Shown: positions 48,065 through 57,594 of the stretch, piece by piece | Layout: every line of letters begins with the position of its first letter | Numbering within the stretch: position 1 is the stretch's first letter | Assembly: GCA_963752325.1 (NCBI GenBank) | Contig: CAVVXU010000005.1 | Span: forward strand, 806,001 to 870,000 | Length of the DNA: 64,000 nt | Reading direction: 5' to 3' | Source: CAVTJL01 sp963752325 | GTDB taxonomy: Bacteria > Pseudomonadota > Alphaproteobacteria > Geminicoccales > Geminicoccaceae | The notes under the pieces: model-generated | The model's database searches: none | What the model was told of the DNA's origin: nothing | The model's input: only the letters and a program-made list of their open reading frames with translations | Position numbers and translations under genes: made by a program

Positions 48065-48234
48065 GCGATCTCCACCCGTCTCGCTGAAACCGGAAGGAGA
48101 CTAGCACCTATGCTGCAGCGCGTCATAAGTCTTGAATGGCTGGCGCCATTAACGATGCGACAAGGTTGGAGACGACGGATCGGCACCGGCCTGCGGGGCA
48201 GGCGCCTCCATCCCAGCGAGCCGCATGGGCGAAG

Positions 48235-48258
48235 GGGCGCCGGCCTTCGCCGGCGCCC
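48235..48258 (-). terminator. Hairpin downstream of glyoxalase gene
   Basis: GGGCGCCGGC (48235-48244), loop CTTC, GCCGGCGCCC (48249-48258): a perfect ten-pair stem 33 bases past the glyoxalase stop. No strong T run on the minus strand, but the stability suits termination. Confidence 0.6.
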
Positions 48259-48291
48259 GTTCGGGAAGGGTCGGCTTTTGGAACGTGAAGC

Positions 48292-48711
48292 TCACCAGCT
48301 GCCGGTGTTGGGCATCGACGTCCAGGGCTCGGCCGGCGGCAGCAACTCGCCCTGCTGGATGAGCTCGATCGAGATGCCGTCGGGCGAGCGGATGAAGGCC
48401 ATGTGGCCGTCGCGCGGCGGGCGGTTGATGGTGACGCCCTTGTCCATGAGCGACTGGCACAGCTCGTAGATGTTCTTCACCGAGTAGGCGAGATGGCCGA
48501 AGTTGCGCCCGCCCGAGTAGGTCTCGGGATCCCAGTTGTAGGTGAGCTCCACCTGGGCCTCCGGGTTCTCGTCCGAGCCGAGGAAGATGAGCGTGTAGCG
48601 GCCCTTCTCGTTCTCCATGCGGCGGACTTCCTTGAGCCCGAGCTTGTCACGGTAGAAGCTGAGCGATGCCTCGATGTCGGTGACACGGACCATGGTGTGC
48701 AGATAGCGCAT
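48292..48711 (-). CDS. gloA: Glyoxalase I (lactoylglutathione lyase)
   Basis: 139 residues. RYLHTMVRVTDIEASLSFYR with metal ligand His5, then VELTYNWDPETYSGG (Glu ligand), NFGHLAYSVKNIYE (His ligand) and SPDGISIELIQQGEL (Glu ligand): all four metal ligands of GloA are present. It isomerises the methylglyoxal-glutathione hemithioacetal to S-lactoylglutathione. Length is typical. Start 48711 is the first Met of the conserved domain. Confidence 0.95.
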   Translation of the reverse strand: MRYLHTMVRVTDIEASLSFYRDKLGLKEVRRMENEKGRYTLIFLGSDENPEAQVELTYNWDPETYSGGRNFGHLAYSVKNIYELCQSLMDKGVTINRPPRDGHMAFIRSPDGISIELIQQGELLPPAEPWTSMPNTGSW

Positions 48712-48835
48712 GCGTGCGGCTCCCTCGATGCGTTTCCGCCGCGCCGGGCTACCCCCTGAGCGGCGCCGGGGACTATAGTTCGCGTCCGGGCCCTGTCGAC
48801 CCTGCCTCCCCGGGGTCACGTCGTCGGCCGCGCGG

Positions 48836-51423
48836 GTGACCGCCTTGTTGGATGCCGCTCCCCTCGTCCTCGTGGCGCTGCTCGTGCTCGCCAGCCCCGT
48901 GCTCGCCATCCTGGCCTTGGTGCAGGCGAGCCGGTTGCGGCGGCGCGTGGCCGATCTCGAGGCGCAGGTGGCACGCCTGACCATCGGGGCTGCAGAGCCC
49001 GCGGCCGAGGCTCCGGCAGCCGCGAGCGCCACGCCGCAGCGACCGCCGCCCGCGCCCGAGCCCTCCGTCGCCGACGCGCCGAGCGCAGGGCCGGCCGGGG
49101 CCGCCCGTCCAGCACGCGCGAGCCTCGAGACGCGCCTCGCCGAGCGCTGGCTGGTCTGGCTCGGTGCCGGCGCGCTGGGCCTGGGCGGGCTGTTCGCTGC
49201 CGGCTATGCGGTCGAGGCGGGCCTGCTGGGGCCGACGGTGCGCCTGGCGCTGGTGGCCCTGCTGGGCCTCGCGCTGATCGCGCTTGCCGCCCGGCTGCGG
49301 ACGCGGACGCGGGCCGAGGGACGGCCGGACCATGTGCCCGCGGCACTCGCCGCCGGCGGGCTCGTGGCGCTCTACGGCGCCGCGGCCGCGGCCTACGCCC
49401 TCTACGGCCTCATCGAGCCGCCCGTGGCCTTCTTTCTCCTCGCGCTGGTGGCGATGCTGGGTGTCTCGCTGGGTCTTCTCTTCGGTGGCCTCGTCGGCCT
49501 TCTCGGCGCCGTCGGCGCCTATCTCGTGCCGGCCATCGTCGGCAGCGGGCATCCCTCGGCCTGGACCCTCTTTCCCTACCTCGCGGTGGTGGCGGCGAGC
49601 CTCGAGACGCTGGCCGGCCGGGCCCGCTGGCCCTGGCTCGGCTGGCTCAATCTCGCCGGCGCCTTCTTCTGGGCGCTGCTCTGGCTCGTGACCCGGGCCG
49701 GGCCGGCGGATGCCCTGCCGATGGCCGCCTTCGCGCTGGTGACCGGGCTGGCCGGCCAGGCGACGCCGGTGCTCAGTCAGCGCGATTCGCAGGGCGGAGA
49801 GCGGTCCAGCCGGGCGCTGGTCGGAGCCGCGCTGATCCTTCTCGTCCTGAGCCTCGCCGGCATCGGGTACATGGCGGCCCCCATGGCGGCCCTGGCCCTC
49901 CTGTCGCTCGCCTGCCTGGGCGCCGGCCTGCTGCGCCCGGAGGAGCGGTGGCTCGCCGCCATGGCGGCCGCGGCCGACCTACTGGCTGCCGCCGCCTGGC
50001 AGATCCCTGCCCGGGCGCTCGCCGCGGGCGCACCCGGCCCGCTCGACCGGGCGCTCGATCCGCTCCTCTGGCTTGCCCCGTCGGCCTCTCCGCTCGCCCA
50101 GGCGCTTTGGCTCGTCGGGGCTTTGTGGGCGATGGCCGGCACGCTGGCCGCATGGCGGGCGCCGCGACCCGGCTTTTGGGCCGGGCTCGCGGTCGCCGTG
50201 CCGCTCGCGGCGCTGGCCGTGGGCTACCGGCGCCTCGCCGGCTTTGCCCTCAGCCCGCCGCTCGCCTGGACGGCGCTCGTGCTCGCGGCCGGCAATCTCG
50301 CCCTGGCCGAGCGGGCGGCGCGCCGTCCGGCGCTGCGCCCGGCGCAGGCCGCCTATGCCGTGGGCGTGGCGGGTGCCCTGGCGCTCGGTGCCGCCTCCGT
50401 CCTCGAGAAGGGCTGGCTGACCCTGGCGCTCGCCGCGCTGCTGCCGGCGATGGGCTGGGTGGCGCTGCGCCTCGAGCTGCCGGAGATGCGCCGGCCCGCG
50501 CGCTGGCTCGCGACGATCATCCTGATCCGCGCCGGCCTGGGGCTCGATCCCGACCTGCTCGATACCGGGCGGGGCATGCTCGCGGCCATGGTGAGCTGCG
50601 GCGGGCCGATGCTGCTGATGGCGCTGGCGGCTCGGCTGTTCCGGCGCCAGCGCGAGGATGGGCTGACAGCGCTGCTCGATGGCGGCGCCCTGCTCTTCTG
50701 GCTGCTGCTGGTGCTCCGCCTCAGCACGCGAGCTGCTGGGCGAGCCGAACGCGCTCATGCCGGCACTGCTCGAATCGAGCACGCAGGCGCTGGCCTGGCT
50801 CGCCACGGGGCTGGCGCTGCTGTGGCAGCATCGGCGCGAGCCGGAACGCCTGATCCCGCGGCTCGGCTGGCCGCTCCTGCTGGCTCTGGGCGCCGCGCAG
50901 ACACTGCTCGTGAACCTCGGCCCTGCTCAATCCGGTGGTCACGGGCCAGCCCGTCGGCGCGTTGCCGATCCTGAACCTCCTCCTCCCCGCCTATGCCCTG
51001 CCGGCGCTGCTCGCCTGGCCCATCGCGCGGGCGGTGCCGAGGCAGGATCTGGCCGGTGTCGCGCGAGGCCTGGGCCTGATGCTGGGGCTGGCGTGGCTCA
51101 CGCTCGAGATCCGCCACCTCTTCCAGGGCCCGGTCATGACCGGGGCCACCTCGGAGGGGGAGTGGCTGGCCTACTCCGCCGGATGGCTCGCCTTTGCCGG
51201 GCTGCTCCTGGCGCAAGGCATCCGGCGCGGCGATCGCATGCTGCGTGCCGCGGCCCTGGTGGTCGCCGGCGTCGCGGTCCTGAAGGCCTTTCTGTTCGAT
51301 CTCGGTGAGCTGGAGGGTCTCTACCGCGCCGCCTCGTTCCTCGGTCTGGGCCTTTGCCTCATCGCCATCGGCTGGCTCTACCGCCGCTTCGTGGGCGCAT
51401 CGCCGGCCAAGGCCGCGCCCTGA
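48836..51423 (+). CDS. DUF2339 polytopic membrane protein (two frameshifts)
   Basis: About 860 residues with more than twenty hydrophobic helices and an N-terminal coiled segment (RLRRRVADLEAQVARL) before LETRLAERWLVWLGAGALGL, the diagnostic DUF2339 start. Frame one ends at about 50726-50731, where a CG pair appears to be missing (LSTR-ELLGEPNALM); the second frame breaks at about 50920, where an extra C disrupts NLG-LLNPVVTGQPVG; the third reaches TGA at 51423. Function unknown in all DUF2339 members. The GTG start has no clear ribosome site. Confidence 0.8.
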
Positions 51424-51510
51424 GCGGGAGCATTGCCGGCGTCTGGTGCCAGGCGGCAGGCCTGCCTCCCTCTACGCCTCTGCCCGCTCTACGCCTAGCC
51501 CGCTCTACTC

Positions 51511-52095
51511 TTAGGAGGAGTGGGCGTCCTTGGGCGGCCAGCTGCGGATGGGGTCGGGGCGGCCGAGCAGGGTCCAGATCGCGAGCGCCACGCCCGCGCA
51601 TGCGCCCGCGAGCCCGATCGCCACGGCCGCCACCCTCAGCAGGAGGAGAGCGCCCACGGTGTCCCGCCCGATCGCCAGAACCACCGGCGGGCCGGACCTG
51701 CCCGCGGGATAGTGGGCCTCCAGCCGGTATCGACCGGGCTCATGGATGGCGACCTGCAGGATGGAGACGCCGGCATGCCCGCGCAGCACATAGCGCGAGG
51801 GCACCGACGGCACGATGAGCGGGAGCGGCGGCCCGCCCCCCGCCGGCGAGAGCCTGATCACGAGATCGGCGATCGAGCCGCCGCCATGCTGGCGCTGGAG
51901 CGTGGAGAGCGGCCCCTCGCGGAAGATGGTCCACAGCCCCCGCTGGTCGAGCATCCGCATCACCACGCACGGCGCCGTGACGCGACGCAGGCTGTCGGCC
52001 ACCGTGCCGGTGAGCCGCGTCGCCAGCAGCACCCCGGCACCCGGGCCGATCAGAACCAGCATCACCGAGAGCAGATAGAGGAAGCGGCGGGACAC
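51511..52095 (-). CDS. Hypothetical two-TM membrane protein
   Basis: 194 residues from GTG 52095: TM helix RFLYLLSVMLVLIGPGAGVL, a soluble extracytoplasmic part (LQVAIHEPGRYRLEAHYPAG), TM helix LLLRVAAVAIGLAGACAGVA, and a short polar tail. No family recognised. Tail to tail with DUF2339, 88 bases apart. Confidence 0.6.
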   Translation of the reverse strand: MSRRFLYLLSVMLVLIGPGAGVLLATRLTGTVADSLRRVTAPCVVMRMLDQRGLWTIFREGPLSTLQRQHGGGSIADLVIRLSPAGGGPPLPLIVPSVPSRYVLRGHAGVSILQVAIHEPGRYRLEAHYPAGRSGPPVVLAIGRDTVGALLLLRVAAVAIGLAGACAGVALAIWTLLGRPDPIRSWPPKDAHSS

Positions 52096-52381
52096 GGGCC
52101 TAGCGCTCCCATGGCCGGCTGGGGCTCCGGACGCCCAAGCCGGAGACGCGGGCCGGGACAGGCGCGCCCGGGACGTCAGCGCCACCCACCGCACGCAGGG
52201 CGCAGCGGAACGGTGCGGCACAGCCCTCTGCCGCCACCATCAGTCGGTCCCGCCCAGCCTGTCCATCACGCGCCGACAACCTTCCGGAAGCCGCAGGCCG
52301 CCCGCTCTTCTGTTAGCCTTTAGGTGTAACCAAAGCCGCGAGGACCGGCCAGCCTTTTGCCGCGCCCGCCGAGAGCGGGCC

Positions 52382-53461
52382 TCAGGGCTGGTCGTAGTCG
52401 ACGGTCACACGGTCGGTGAGCGGGCGCGCCTGGCAGGCGAGGATGTAGCCCTGGGCCAGCTCCTGCTCCTCGAGCGCATAGTTGGCGGCCATGGCGACGC
52501 GGCCCTCGACGAGACGGCAGCGACAGGTGCAGCACACGCCGCCCTTGCAGGCGAAGGGCAGGTCGACGCCGGCCTCGAGCGCCGCATCGAGGATCGAGCT
52601 GTCGTTGAAGGCGAGGTCGAGCTCGCGCCGCTGGCCCTGGGCTATCACCGTGAGGCGGCAGGCGTCGCCCGTGGCCTCGACGACGGGCGACCCGCGCAGG
52701 CTCTGGCGCGGCACGTTGCCCGCGGGCGTGAAGAACTCGACGTGGATCTTTTGTCGGTCGACACCCAGCCCCTCAAGCGCACCCGAGACGTCGCCAATCA
52801 TCGGCGCCGGGCCGCACACGAACCAGGCGAAGACCTCCTGGGCCGGGATGATGCCGGCGCAGAAGCGGCGCACGCGATCAGGATCGATGCGGCCGGCGAG
52901 CAAGGAAACATCCTCGGCCTCGGCCGAGAGGACGAGGTGGAGGCCGAGGCGGTCGAGGTAGCGGTTCTTGAGGTCGAAAAGCTCCTCGCGGAAGAGGATG
53001 TCGCCCGCGGTGCGGTTGCCGTAGACGAGGACGAAGCGGCTCTTTGGCTCGCGCGCCAGGACCGTTTTCAGGATCGAGAGGACGGGCGTGATGCCGGAGC
53101 CGGCGGCGAAGGCCACGTAGAGGCGGGCCGCCTCGGGGTCGAGCGGGGTGAAGAAGCGGCCGGCCGGCGGCATGACGAGAAGCCGATCGCCGACCCGGAG
53201 CCGCTCGTTGACGAAGGTCGAGAAGCGGCCGCCCGGCTGCCGCTTGACCGCGATCCTGAGCTCGCCCTCGCCCACGCCGGCGCAGATGGAGTAGGTGCGC
53301 CGCAGCTCCTGGCCGTCGACCGTGGCCTTCAGGATGAGGTGCTGGCCCTGGGTGAAGGCGAAGGTCTCGCGCAAGCCCTCGGGCAGATCGAGGCGCAGCG
53401 AGACGCACTCGGGCGTCTCCTTGCGGATCTCGGCGACGGCGAGCTCGTGGAAGCGAGGCAT
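52382..53461 (-). CDS. PaaE-like phenylacetyl-CoA epoxidase reductase / oxygenase reductase
   Basis: 359 residues: FAD domain (RRTYSICAG with Arg-x-Tyr-Ser), NAD domain (AAGSGITPVLSILKTVL, CGPAPMIGDV), and a C-terminal plant-type 2Fe-2S domain (CKGGVCCTC with a fourth Cys in YILACQA). Order FAD-NAD-2Fe2S and length match PaaE. The oxygenase subunits paaABCD are not in the window, so its partner is elsewhere or it serves another diiron/Rieske oxygenase. It starts 18 bases after the tartrate dehydratase gene and may be cotranscribed with it. Confidence 0.85.
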   Translation of the reverse strand: MPRFHELAVAEIRKETPECVSLRLDLPEGLRETFAFTQGQHLILKATVDGQELRRTYSICAGVGEGELRIAVKRQPGGRFSTFVNERLRVGDRLLVMPPAGRFFTPLDPEAARLYVAFAAGSGITPVLSILKTVLAREPKSRFVLVYGNRTAGDILFREELFDLKNRYLDRLGLHLVLSAEAEDVSLLAGRIDPDRVRRFCAGIIPAQEVFAWFVCGPAPMIGDVSGALEGLGVDRQKIHVEFFTPAGNVPRQSLRGSPVVEATGDACRLTVIAQGQRRELDLAFNDSSILDAALEAGVDLPFACKGGVCCTCRCRLVEGRVAMAANYALEEQELAQGYILACQARPLTDRVTVDYDQP

Positions 53462-53478
53462 GGCCGCGCCCGCCCGGC

Positions 53479-54649
53479 TTACACGTCCAGGAGGTCCTTC
53501 AGGACGCGCCGCAGGCCGGCCTTGCGCTCGATGCCGATGCCGGGGGTGTCGTGCGGACGCACGCGGCCGTCCTCGACCCGGATGTCGTCACAGAACCCGC
53601 CGAAGGGCTGGAAGATGCCGGGATAGCTCTCGTTGCCGCCGAGATGAAGGCCGGCCGCAATGTTGAGCGACATCTGGTGGCCGCCATGCGGCACGACGCG
53701 GCGGCGTCGACCAGCCGCTCTCCTCGAGCATGGCCAGCGTGCGCCGGTACTCGACGAGGCCGTAGGACAAGGCGCAGTCGAACTGCAGCCAGTCCTTCTC
53801 GGGCCGCATGCCGCCGTGGCGGATCAGGTTGCGGGCGTCCTGCATGGAGAAGAGGTTCTCGCCCGTGGCCATGGGCGGGCCGTAGTGGCGGCCGAGCTCG
53901 GCCTGGAGCGCGTAGTCCAGCGGGTCGCCCGCCTCCTCGTACCAAAGGAGGCCATAGGGCTCGAGCGCCCGGGCATAGGCGATCGCGGTCTCGAGGTCGA
54001 AGCGGCCGTTGGCGTCGACGGCGACGTGGGCCGGATCGCCCACGACCTCGACGACGGCGTCGATCCTTTTGAGATCCTCCTCGAGCGGCGCGCCGCCGAT
54101 CTTCAGCTTCACGTCGCGGTAGCCGAGATCGAGGTAGCCGCGCATCTCGTCCTTGAGCGCCGCCAGCCCCTTGCCGGGGTAGTAATAGCCGCCGGCCGCG
54201 TAGACCCAGACGCTCTCGTCGGCGACGCCGCCGCGGTAGCGGTCGGCCAGGAGACGCCAGAGCGGCTTTTGCTCGATCTTGGCGATCGCATCCCAGACCG
54301 CCATGTCGATCACGCCCACGGCGACCGAGCGCTCGCCGTGCCCGCCCGGCTTCTCATTCTGCATCATGCAGGCCCAGATGCGCGCCGGGTCGAGGCCGCC
54401 GGTGGCGGGGTCCTGAAGCGCTTCCGGCTTCGCCTCCATGATCCGCGGGATGAGCCGCTCGCGCATGATCGCACCCGCCGCGTAGCGGCCGTTCGAGCTG
54501 AAGCCGAAGCCCACGACCGGCCTGCCGTCACGCACCACGTCGGTGACGACGGCGCAGATGCTGCAGGTCATCTTGCTGAAGTCGATGAAAGCGTTGCGGA
54601 TCGCGGAGGCGATCGGTGCCGCGCCCTCGCGGATCTCGACGATGCGCAT
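53479..54649 (-). CDS. tarD: D(-)-tartrate dehydratase (enolase superfamily), frameshifted
   Basis: About 390 residues. Closely resembles the characterised Bradyrhizobium TarD as I recall it: SPIRNAYIDF-like ASAIRNAFIDFSKMT, NEKPGGHGERSVAVG, YVYAAGGYYYPGKGL (here VWVYAAGGYYYPGKG), the catalytic VKLKIGG Lys, VDANGRFDLET, and MATGENLFSMQDARNL. One extra base around 53693-53708 separates this from the C-terminal part HGGHQMSLNIAAGLHLGGNE, which holds the catalytic His and ends at 53479. The enzyme dehydrates D-tartrate to oxaloacetate. A consensus error is the likeliest explanation. Confidence 0.82.
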
Positions 54650-54665
54650 CGCTGCTCTCCGGCGG

Positions 54666-55214
54666 CTAGGGTGACCCGTCCAGCCGCTTCATGGCCTCCG
54701 CCTCGGGCAGGTCGAGGCCCATATAGACGTGGTAGCTCTGGCCCGTGGTGGCCGTGGCGCCGTCGATCGTCTGGGTGAGCTTGTCGCGGACGATGACCGG
54801 CCCGGTGCCCTGGGCCTGGGGGATGTCGATGTCGAAGGTCTGCTTGTCGATGACCGTGCCCTTGGGATCGGCCACAGCCACGAAATAGCGGACCGGCATC
54901 GTCCCCGCCCGGTAGGCCGGGCCCGGCGTCGCCGAGATGTCGACATTGAGCCTCATCTCGACCTTGTCGCTGGAGTAGGTGCAGCCGCCGCTGAAGCCGA
55001 CGATGGCCGTGCGGAAGAGGATGCTCGAGGGCTCTTCGGAGGCACCCGGCTGATAGACCGTGTTCGTCGAGAGCCGGTCGACGATGCCGGGCTTCGGGCA
55101 GAGCGGCGGCGGCGGGGGCGTCGAGCAGGCGGCGACGAGCGCCGGCAGCGCCAGCGGTGCCAGCCTCGCCAGCCCGAGCCAGGGCCTCACAGCGTCTTGT
55201 GGCTCCCGTCGCAT
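54666..55214 (-). CDS. Hypothetical lipoprotein
   Basis: 182 residues from ATG 55214. LGLARLAPLALPALVAAC is a lipobox followed by a proline-rich linker, then a beta-rich domain (ILFRTAIVGFSGGCTYSSDK, MPVRYFVAVADPKGTVIDKQ). No family recognised with certainty. The start lies inside the end of the CDGSH gene, a 28-base overlap, implying joint transcription. Confidence 0.65.
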   Translation of the reverse strand: MRREPQDAVRPWLGLARLAPLALPALVAACSTPPPPPLCPKPGIVDRLSTNTVYQPGASEEPSSILFRTAIVGFSGGCTYSSDKVEMRLNVDISATPGPAYRAGTMPVRYFVAVADPKGTVIDKQTFDIDIPQAQGTGPVIVRDKLTQTIDGATATTGQSYHVYMGLDLPEAEAMKRLDGSP

Positions 55215-55426
55215 AGCGGGCGGCCTCCCGTGTGCTTGCAGCCGCAGAAGAAGAGGGGACCGTCCTGCGCGGCCTTGTATTCCAGAGGCTCGAGGCCCGT
55301 GTCCTTGTGGGAGCCATCGCAGAAGGGCTGCCGGGCGCTCCTGCCGCAGGCACACCACCAATAGGTCTTGCCGGCCCGCACCTCTACCTTGAAGGGCGCC
55401 TTCTGCGCCACGAGGGGCTCCGTCAT
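55187..55426 (-). CDS. CDGSH iron-sulfur domain protein (double motif)
   Basis: 79 residues with two CDGSH-type clusters sites: CACGRSARQPFCDGSH and CGCKHTGGRPLCDGSH. Each 3Cys-1His set binds a 2Fe-2S cluster, so this is the bacterial tandem type, a small cytosolic redox or cluster-transfer protein. Met at 55426 is preceded by GGAGAGAG; Met at 55447 is less likely. Confidence 0.9.
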   Translation of the reverse strand: MTEPLVAQKAPFKVEVRAGKTYWWCACGRSARQPFCDGSHKDTGLEPLEYKAAQDGPLFFCGCKHTGGRPLCDGSHKTL

Positions 55427-55609
55427 CCGCGCTCTCTCCGGCTTCACGCGCCACGCCTGGCGACGCGCTGCCGCCAGGGGTTAGCAACCGCTGCCGGCCA
55501 GGACAAGGGCCGGCCGGACACCCTTTCGGCCTGTTGCTTGCATGTGTGATCCCCGAAGCATTACTATCTTCTCATTGAACCCCAAATCCGATCGTCAGCG
55601 ACTAGCGTC

Positions 55610-56659
55610 ATGGACATGATCGCCACCGAAGCCCTGATCGACCGCTCGGCCGCAGGGCTCGGGCCCGGCGCCCGTTTGGCGGCGCTCGATCTCGGCACCA
55701 ACAACTGCCGGCTCCTGGTGGCCGAGATCACCGAGGACGGGCTGGCGATCGTCGACAGCTTCTCGCGCATCGTCCGCCTCGGCGAGGGCCTGGCCCGCAC
55801 CGGGCGACTGAGCGATCCGGCGATGGCCCGCACGCTGGCCGCGCTCAAGATCTGCGCGCGGATCATCGAGCGTCACGGGGTGGCCCGCGCCCGCTGCGTC
55901 GCGACCGAGGCCTGCCGGCGTGCCGCAAACGGTGCCGACTTCATCCGCCGCGTGGAGCGGGTGACGGGCCTCACGCTCGACGTGCTGCGGCAGGAGGAGG
56001 AGGCACGCCTCGCCATGCTGGGCTGCCTGCCGCTGGCCGATCCCGATGTCGACCAGATCATGATGGTCGACATCGGCGGCGGCAGCACCGAGGTCATGTG
56101 GGTGGACCGGCGCGCGGCGCTCGACGGCGAGGAGCCGGGCACGACGATCTCGCTGCCGCTGGGCGTCGTGACGCTGTCGGAGACGATCGGCGGCGAGGTC
56201 GACGCCCTGGCCTACGCCAGGATGGTCGACCTCGTGGAGGAGCGGCTCGAGCAGTGGGCGCCAAGCGCCCCGCCGGCCATGTCGGCGCCGGGCGCGCCCT
56301 CCGGCCTGCAGATGCTGGGCACCTCCGGCACCGTCACGACCCTGGCGGCCGTCCATCTGGGCCTGCGCCGCTACGACCGCCGCAAGGTCGACGGCCTCGC
56401 GATGCGCTTCGAGGACGTCACCCTGGTCTCGGAGCGCCTCCGCGCCCTCGACAACATCACCCGCGCCGCCCATCCCTGCATCGGCCACGGCCGGGCCGAT
56501 CTCGTCGTCGCCGGCTGCGCCATCCTGGATGCGGTGCACCGCCGCTGGCCGGTCGAGTGGCTGAGGGTCGCCGACCGCGGCGTCCGCGAGGGCATCCTCA
56601 GCACGCTGATGGGCTGGTCGCTCGCCCGTGCGCTGGCCGACGGGCCGGCGTTCGACTAA
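55610..56659 (+). CDS. Ppx/GppA phosphatase family protein
   Basis: 349 residues of the sugar-kinase/Hsp70-actin fold: ALDLGTNNCRLLVAEITEDG (phosphate-1 loop), VARARCVATEACRRAANG, catalytic-Glu region LRQEEEARLAMLG, and MVDIGGGSTEVMWV (second loop). Lacks the C-terminal HD domain of long exopolyphosphatases, as is usual in alphaproteobacteria, where this short form is placed beside rlmE. Activity may be on polyphosphate or pppGpp. Confidence 0.9.
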   Translation: MDMIATEALIDRSAAGLGPGARLAALDLGTNNCRLLVAEITEDGLAIVDSFSRIVRLGEGLARTGRLSDPAMARTLAALKICARIIERHGVARARCVATEACRRAANGADFIRRVERVTGLTLDVLRQEEEARLAMLGCLPLADPDVDQIMMVDIGGGSTEVMWVDRRAALDGEEPGTTISLPLGVVTLSETIGGEVDALAYARMVDLVEERLEQWAPSAPPAMSAPGAPSGLQMLGTSGTVTTLAAVHLGLRRYDRRKVDGLAMRFEDVTLVSERLRALDNITRAAHPCIGHGRADLVVAGCAILDAVHRRWPVEWLRVADRGVREGILSTLMGWSLARALADGPAFD

Positions 56660-56669
56660 GAAGCCAAGT

Positions 56670-57344
56670 ATGGCAGCAGACAGCCGGCTCACGGTGCAGG
56701 TCAAGACGGCGAAGCGGCGAAGCGCCGCCTCGACCGCCTGGCTGAAGCGCCAGCTCAACGACGACTACGTTCATGCCGCGAAGGCCAAGGGCTTTCGCGC
56801 GCGCTCGGTGTTCAAGCTGCAGGAGATCGACGAGCGCTTCGGCCTGATCCGCCGCGGCAGCCGGGTGATCGATCTCGGTGCGGCACCCGGCAGCTGGGCG
56901 CAATATGCGACCGGGCGGGGTGCGCAGGTCGTGGGCGTCGATCTTTTGCCCGTCCAGCCGATCGCGCAGGCGACGATGCTGGAGGGCGACTTTCTCGAGC
57001 CCGAGATCCAAGAGCAGATCATGGCCGCGCTGGGCGGGCCGGCCGATCTGGTCCTGAGCGACATCGCCGCCTCCTCGACCGGCCAGCGCGCCGTCGACCG
57101 GCTACGCGCCGAGGGCGTGGGCGAGGCCGTGCTCGACTTCGCGAGCCGGGCCCTTCGCGCCGACGGCAACTGCCTCCTCAAGCTCGTGAAGGGTGCGGAG
57201 GCGGCCCTGATGCCCCTGGCCCAGCGCCACTTCACCGGCTACCGGCTGCTGCGCCCCAAGGCGACCCGAAGCGACAGCTCGGAAATCTTCCTTCTGGCGA
57301 CGGGCAGGCGCGGGGCGGCGGGCGGGGAGGAGCCGGCACCCTAG
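56670..57344 (+). CDS. rlmE: 23S rRNA (uridine-2'-O)-methyltransferase RlmE/FtsJ
   Basis: 224 residues. STAWLKRQLNDDYVHAAKAK with FRARSVFKLQEID (catalytic Lys), VIDLGAAPGSWAQYA (SAM site), LVLSDIAASSTGQRAVD (catalytic Asp) and NCLLKLVKGAE (second Lys): the full K-D-K set. It methylates U2552 of 23S rRNA during 50S assembly. Start at 56670, ten bases after the Ppx stop. Confidence 0.95.
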   Translation: MAADSRLTVQVKTAKRRSAASTAWLKRQLNDDYVHAAKAKGFRARSVFKLQEIDERFGLIRRGSRVIDLGAAPGSWAQYATGRGAQVVGVDLLPVQPIAQATMLEGDFLEPEIQEQIMAALGGPADLVLSDIAASSTGQRAVDRLRAEGVGEAVLDFASRALRADGNCLLKLVKGAEAALMPLAQRHFTGYRLLRPKATRSDSSEIFLLATGRRGAAGGEEPAP

Positions 57345-57594
57345 GCGCCGGTCGCGACGCCGAGGACGGTGGCGGCGACGGTCTCCGGAGCATTGCGCGG
57401 AATATCGGAGACGGCGTTCGCATCGAAGGTGATCGACGGCTCGGCCGTTCCCTCGGGATGTAGCGTCCACGACCCCGCTTGGTCGAGCGTGGACAGCTGC
57501 TTCGAGCTCTCGAGGCTTGCCGCGTTGAGCGCGCCGGCGCAGGATCGATCCGCAAAAGCCGGTCATCCGAAGCATCCCGGCTCAGGGGCTTTCG

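Noticed and set aside
52364..52380. Possible terminator after the PaaE-like gene
   Set aside because: Stem of only six pairs (GCCCGC/GCGGGC) and weak A/T context; common by chance at this GC content.
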